A stretch of DNA of 8,886 nt, from NCBI GenBank assembly GCA_018663485.1, contig JABJQI010000155.1, positions 1-8,886 of the forward strand. Reading direction: 5' to 3'. This document shows, in pieces, positions 6,095 through 8,886 of this stretch. Position numbers and translations under genes: made by a program. Position 1 is the first letter of the stretch; each line of letters starts with the position of its first letter. The notes below the pieces were generated by a model that ran no database searches, was not told where the DNA came from, and saw only the letters and a list, made by a program, of their open reading frames with translations. The stretch is from Opitutia bacterium. Lineage in GTDB: Bacteria > Verrucomicrobiota > Verrucomicrobiia > Opitutales > Coraliomargaritaceae.

Positions 6095-7093
6095 TTAGTG
6101 AATCGACGTCACTGCCCAAGGGATCGTTTCGCCGGCACGATACGGCACCACCTCGCCATAGCGCTCCGGCACAAGCATACCGACCTTCTCCAACTTCACA
6201 GTTTTCGATAGCGGCGTGAAGTTATGAATGCGCTGAGCATTGCCACTGACAAATGCCTGCAAATTATCCAATGTACCGTGCTCCTCAAATAGCTCGACCA
6301 GGGTCGGCAAACAAACCGGCGCGGTGAAAAGTCCTGCCGCGCAGCCGCAGCACTCCTTCTTGGAAATTGGGTGCGGCGCGGAATCGCTGCCAAACATCAA
6401 TTTAGGATGAGCTTGCAAAGCCGCCGCCAACAACGCTTCGCGATCCTCCGGACGCTTCGCGATCGGCTTACAGAACAGGTGCGGCTGCAACATGCCACCT
6501 GCTACATCGTTCAGTGTAATGATTAGGTGGTGCAGCGTGACCGTGGCATGTAGATTCTCATAACGATCCAGCATCTCGACCGCATCACGGGTCGTGATAT
6601 GCTCCATCGTAATTTTTAACTTGGGAAATTTCTGCGCGAGATACTCATAACTGGCGAGAAACTCCTTTTCGCGATCCATCACGAAGCCATGCGTCTCGCC
6701 GTGGATCATTAACGGTATCCCCATTTCTTCCATTAACTTGAACGTGCCCTCGACTGCACTGAGCTCTTTAACGCCTGCTTCGCTATTGGTGGTCGCGCCT
6801 GCCGGATAGAGCTTGATGCCAAAGATGTGCTCACGCGCAGCGGCTAGCTCGGCCTCACTGTAGTTGCGAAAAAACAACATCATCAACGGGTCAAAGGTCG
6901 TGTCGCCCTTAGCCATATTGATCTGATCACGATACACCTGCAGGCGTTCCAGATTATCAACTGGCGGCACCAGATTCGGCATAATGATCGCTCCGGAAAA
7001 ATGCTCCGCGCTGAGCGGCGTCACGCGCTCCATCATTGCCCCCTCGCGGAGGTGCAAGTGCATATCAAGTGGTGAATCAAAAACAAATTCCAT
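6095..7093 (-). CDS. pyrC: Dihydroorotase (class II, PyrC type)
   Basis: This cytoplasmic zinc enzyme closes N-carbamoyl-L-aspartate to dihydroorotate, step three of pyrimidine synthesis. The 332-residue product shows the binuclear metal site of PyrC-type enzymes: His12 and His14 in DMHLHLR, Lys94 (carboxylated in the family) in FGIKLYPAG, His131 in MIHGE, His165 in EHITT, and Asp237 in FGSDSAPH. Arg16 in the first motif and Asn40 in IMPN match the known substrate-binding residues. Length is near the E. coli enzyme's 348. All metal ligands are present, so it should be active. It converges with efp across a shared terminator. The 219 bases before it separate it from rdgB, and ATG 7093 has no strong ribosome site. 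Other pyrimidine genes are not in the window. Confidence 0.95.
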   Translation of the reverse strand: MEFVFDSPLDMHLHLREGAMMERVTPLSAEHFSGAIIMPNLVPPVDNLERLQVYRDQINMAKGDTTFDPLMMLFFRNYSEAELAAAREHIFGIKLYPAGATTNSEAGVKELSAVEGTFKLMEEMGIPLMIHGETHGFVMDREKEFLASYEYLAQKFPKLKITMEHITTRDAVEMLDRYENLHATVTLHHLIITLNDVAGGMLQPHLFCKPIAKRPEDREALLAAALQAHPKLMFGSDSAPHPISKKECCGCAAGLFTAPVCLPTLVELFEEHGTLDNLQAFVSGNAQRIHNFTPLSKTVKLEKVGMLVPERYGEVVPYRAGETIPWAVTSIH

Positions 7094-7312
7094 AGCACTA
7101 CGCTACGCCGCCCCACCCTCAGCTGCAAAGCATAAAGATACCGAGAGGGTGAAGAAATCATTTCTGGCACTCGAACCATTCAATCGCTGGCCTAAACCCG
7201 CTTCCTACGGCTTTAACTATCATTCGTAGCACTGTTTATGCCAGCAGTCATTCAAGTAAAATACCAGAGTTACACCCTCTGCTCTTAACAGCGGAAGGAT
7301 GCCGTTTGTCAT
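7094..7312. other. Intergenic spacer upstream of pyrC
   Basis: This spacer lies between the rdgB stop and the pyrC start, both on the minus strand, and would have to contain any pyrC promoter. I see no convincing -35/-10 pair, no tRNA or other RNA gene, and no protein start that I can support. Confidence 0.4.
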
Positions 7313-7912
7313 TTATTTTCCCAAGATACTGCACATCAACTCGACCGCTTTCGCGCGATGGCTGAGCTGGCTCTTCACCGCATCACCGAGTTGCGCGAAG
7401 CTTTCACTGTAGCCATTCGGAATAAAGATCGGGTCATAACCGAAGCCGCCGTCGCCATGAACTTTGGTATCGATGCGACCTTCGCAACATCCATCGTAAT
7501 GCGTGATGTAGCCATCGTGGTCGATCACGCACAACACGCAACGAAAGCGTGCAGTGCGCTCGGCCTTCGGCACATCCTTCAATGCGTCGAGCAGTTTCAC
7601 TACATTGTCTTGGTCGCTCGCGTCCACCCCGGAGTAACGTGCAGAGTAGATCCCTGGCGCCCCGTCGAGTGCATCCACTTCAAGACCGGAGTCGTCCGCC
7701 ATCACCCAAGCATCTGCAGGCGCCAGCTTGCGCAGTGCTTCGGCTTTGATTTGCGCATTCGCGGCAAAGGTCGAACCATCCTCATCCACATCTGGCATGC
7801 CGCCACAGGCTTTTGCAGAAACCACTTCGAATGGAAGTCCCACAAGTAGTAGTTCGAATTCTTCGACTTTGTGAGCGTTGCCAGTGGCGATAATGAGTGA
7901 GTGTTGTGTCAT
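7313..7912 (-). CDS. rdgB: XTP/dITP diphosphatase (non-canonical purine NTP pyrophosphatase, RdgB/HAM1)
   Basis: This house-cleaning enzyme hydrolyses dITP, ITP and XTP to the monophosphate and pyrophosphate, keeping deaminated purines out of DNA and RNA. The 199-residue product matches the family length. Motifs in order are ATGNAHK (9-15, substrate phosphate binding), [20 protein letters not shown] (72-91, with the metal-binding and catalytic acidic residues), GFGYDPIF (156-163) and SHRAKA (184-189, purine recognition). I chose ATG 7912 because the family begins a few residues before the TGN motif. An in-frame extension back to 8026 would run through the palindrome upstream and has no family counterpart. 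The gene lies downstream of ribD on the same strand, with the palindrome in the 138-base gap. Confidence 0.93.
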   Translation of the reverse strand: MTQHSLIIATGNAHKVEEFELLLVGLPFEVVSAKACGGMPDVDEDGSTFAANAQIKAEALRKLAPADAWVMADDSGLEVDALDGAPGIYSARYSGVDASDQDNVVKLLDALKDVPKAERTARFRCVLCVIDHDGYITHYDGCCEGRIDTKVHGDGGFGYDPIFIPNGYSESFAQLGDAVKSQLSHRAKAVELMCSILGK

Positions 7913-7946
7913 AATTGTAGTTCGTAATTTTAAAGCTGTAATTTTG

Positions 7947-8025
7947 TGGAGGGCAATGCTCCGTCGTTGCCGCCGATCAGAGAGAGCGAAACCTACGCAT
8001 GGCAATGACGGAGCATTGCCCTCCA
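7947..8025. repeat. Large imperfect palindrome, REP/MITE-like, between ribD and rdgB
   Basis: A 25-base left arm (7947-7971, beginning TGGAGGGCAATGC) is the inverse of the right arm (8001-8025) at 24 of 25 positions. The single difference allows a G-U pair in RNA. The 29-base centre (7972-8000) is not paired. Such a stem is far longer than needed for a terminator. From the + strand the right arm is followed by six T (8028-8033), but both flanking genes run the other way. The form suits a dispersed repetitive palindrome of the REP/BIME kind; copy number elsewhere cannot be seen here. Confidence 0.75.
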
Positions 8026-8050
8026 AGTTTTTTGATTATTCTAAGCACTA

Positions 8051-8886
8051 CTAGAAACTGCCGCGGGTGAGAATATCTTCCCCTAAAATTGCGTGGCGCA
8101 CATGATTGAGCTGCAGTGCGTCGCGCATCGACTGCGTATCGCGCGCACTACCGATACTCGGTGTCGCGCAATCGCTCATAAACTTAGGCGCTTGATAAAT
8201 AAAGGCATAATCGACCAGCTGCCGCTCCAGCAAACTGGAGGCCAGTGTCGGCCCAGTCTCGACATACACACCGCAGATTTCCTCCTCTGCGCAACGCTTA
8301 CGAAAAGCCTCCCAATCTAAATGCCCATCGACTTCTGGCAATTCCCAGACACTCACGCCATGGGCAGTGAGTTGACCGCGCAGATCAACATCCGCTGCCG
8401 GGCCACACAGCACAGTCGTGCGCCCCTTGTGCGCGTCGGTATAAAGCTGCGGCCAGCGCGTTTCGCGCACAGTGCGCAAACTCCGATCAAACACAAAACG
8501 CCGCGGACACCAGGTCGACTCGCCAATTCGGCTCGTCAGGCTCGGATCATCGCGCAGCACCGTATTCGCTCCCACTGCGATCGCCGGAAAATAGCGCCGC
8601 CAACGCATCACATCCGCCCGTGCCGCCTCTCCCGTCACCCATTGCGAGTGCCCCGAAGCCGCCGCGAATTTACCGTCCAAGGTAAGCGCCATCTTCGCCG
8701 CGATCAGCGGACGATTGCTCACAATCCAATGGTTGAAAATTAAATTCAGATCGGTGCAATCCTGCGCCAGCAGCCCTTCGATCACATCGACTCCCGCTGC
8801 GCGTAACAGCGCGAGCCCCTGCCCCGCATGGTCTGGGTTCGGATCGACTGCGCCGACGACCACATTCCGCAGGCCCGACTCAAGGA
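8051..8886 (-). CDS. ribD: RibD: diaminohydroxyphosphoribosylaminopyrimidine deaminase / reductase (C-terminal part)
   Basis: RibD carries out the second and third steps of riboflavin synthesis: deamination of the pyrimidine ring, then NADPH-dependent reduction of the ribose. The gene begins right of the window, and about 278 codons are seen. The visible start (LRNVVVGAVDPNPDHAGQG) is the end of the cytidine-deaminase-like domain; its zinc-binding His and Cys residues lie outside the window. The reductase domain follows: RPLIAAKMALTLDGKFA, SQWVTG, the AVGANTVLRDDPSLTSR stretch that binds NADPH and substrate, and VETGPTLASSLL, in place of the usual E-G-G/G-P-x-L motif. The stop is TAG at 8053-8051. 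There is no sign of damage. Other riboflavin genes are not visible; downstream lie the palindrome and rdgB, which may be co-transcribed. Confidence 0.93.
   Translation of the reverse strand, partial: LESGLRNVVVGAVDPNPDHAGQGLALLRAAGVDVIEGLLAQDCTDLNLIFNHWIVSNRPLIAAKMALTLDGKFAAASGHSQWVTGEAARADVMRWRRYFPAIAVGANTVLRDDPSLTSRIGESTWCPRRFVFDRSLRTVRETRWPQLYTDAHKGRTTVLCGPAADVDLRGQLTAHGVSVWELPEVDGHLDWEAFRKRCAEEEICGVYVETGPTLASSLLERQLVDYAFIYQAPKFMSDCATPSIGSARDTQSMRDALQLNHVRHAILGEDILTRGSF

Noticed and set aside
6984..7229. Open frame of 81 codons on the + strand
   Set aside because: Its first half is antisense to the start of pyrC and the rest shows no recognisable protein; most likely chance.
7227..7243. 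Sigma54-like -24/-12 element on the minus strand upstream of pyrC (TGGCAT, 5 bases, GTGCT)
   Set aside because: The GG-GC spacing is right, but two consensus positions differ. About two such matches are expected by chance in a window of this size on both strands, and pyrC is not a usual sigma54 gene.
7358..7849. 163-codon open frame on the + strand
   Set aside because: It lies entirely antisense to rdgB, whose motifs are clear.
7913..8026. In-frame extension of rdgB back to 8026
   Set aside because: It is read through the palindrome and spacer, and the RdgB family begins just before the TGN motif, which fits ATG 7912.

Overview
The window reads as a chromosomal stretch of a Gram-negative bacterium, most likely of the PVC group (Verrucomicrobiota, Opitutae-like). 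That placement is an inference from three things: the style of the EF-P protein with its HRT-x-G loop, an intergenic palindrome resembling the dispersed repeats of such genomes, and generally weak Shine-Dalgarno sequences. No 16S or other decisive marker is present. The left part (about 1-3700) looks richer in A+T and in decayed or accessory material. The right part (about 3800-8886) is ordinary housekeeping DNA.

Left edge to 2653: the window opens with the DNA-binding end of an OmpR/PhoB-type response regulator on the + strand. Facing it is a three-gene minus-strand cluster, read right to left: a single-domain CheY-like receiver, a 77-codon gene of unknown function, and a type IV pilus / type II secretion assembly ATPase (GspE/PilB family). 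The genes overlap, so they look translationally coupled. The ATPase is split by what appears to be a one-base deletion near 1543-1544. Its N-terminal domain and its ATPase core lie in different frames, and adding one base restores a normal protein of about 569 residues.

2654-3700: this stretch at first looks empty. It holds the decayed C-terminal third of a sodium:solute symporter on the + strand, with several stops and a frame change. Next comes a small, secreted, cysteine-rich protein on the minus strand with near-identical 42-bp internal repeats. Its rho-independent terminator overlaps the dead symporter's tail. The Cys-rich gene and the following dus gene diverge, and their predicted promoters share a -35 region.

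3798-5944 (+ strand): a tRNA-dihydrouridine synthase and a low-molecular-weight protein tyrosine phosphatase overlap by one base. Elongation factor P follows. Its loop tip carries arginine at residue 32 instead of the usual lysine. A strong terminator lies between efp and the convergent pyrC.

6095-8886 (minus strand): dihydroorotase (pyrimidine synthesis), then XTP/dITP diphosphatase (nucleotide pool cleaning), then RibD (riboflavin synthesis, cut by the window edge). A large, almost perfect palindrome sits between the last two. I found no complete new multi-gene system. The points most worth checking are the broken pilus ATPase beside its regulators, the Arg32 EF-P, the repeat-bearing Cys-rich protein, and the palindrome.
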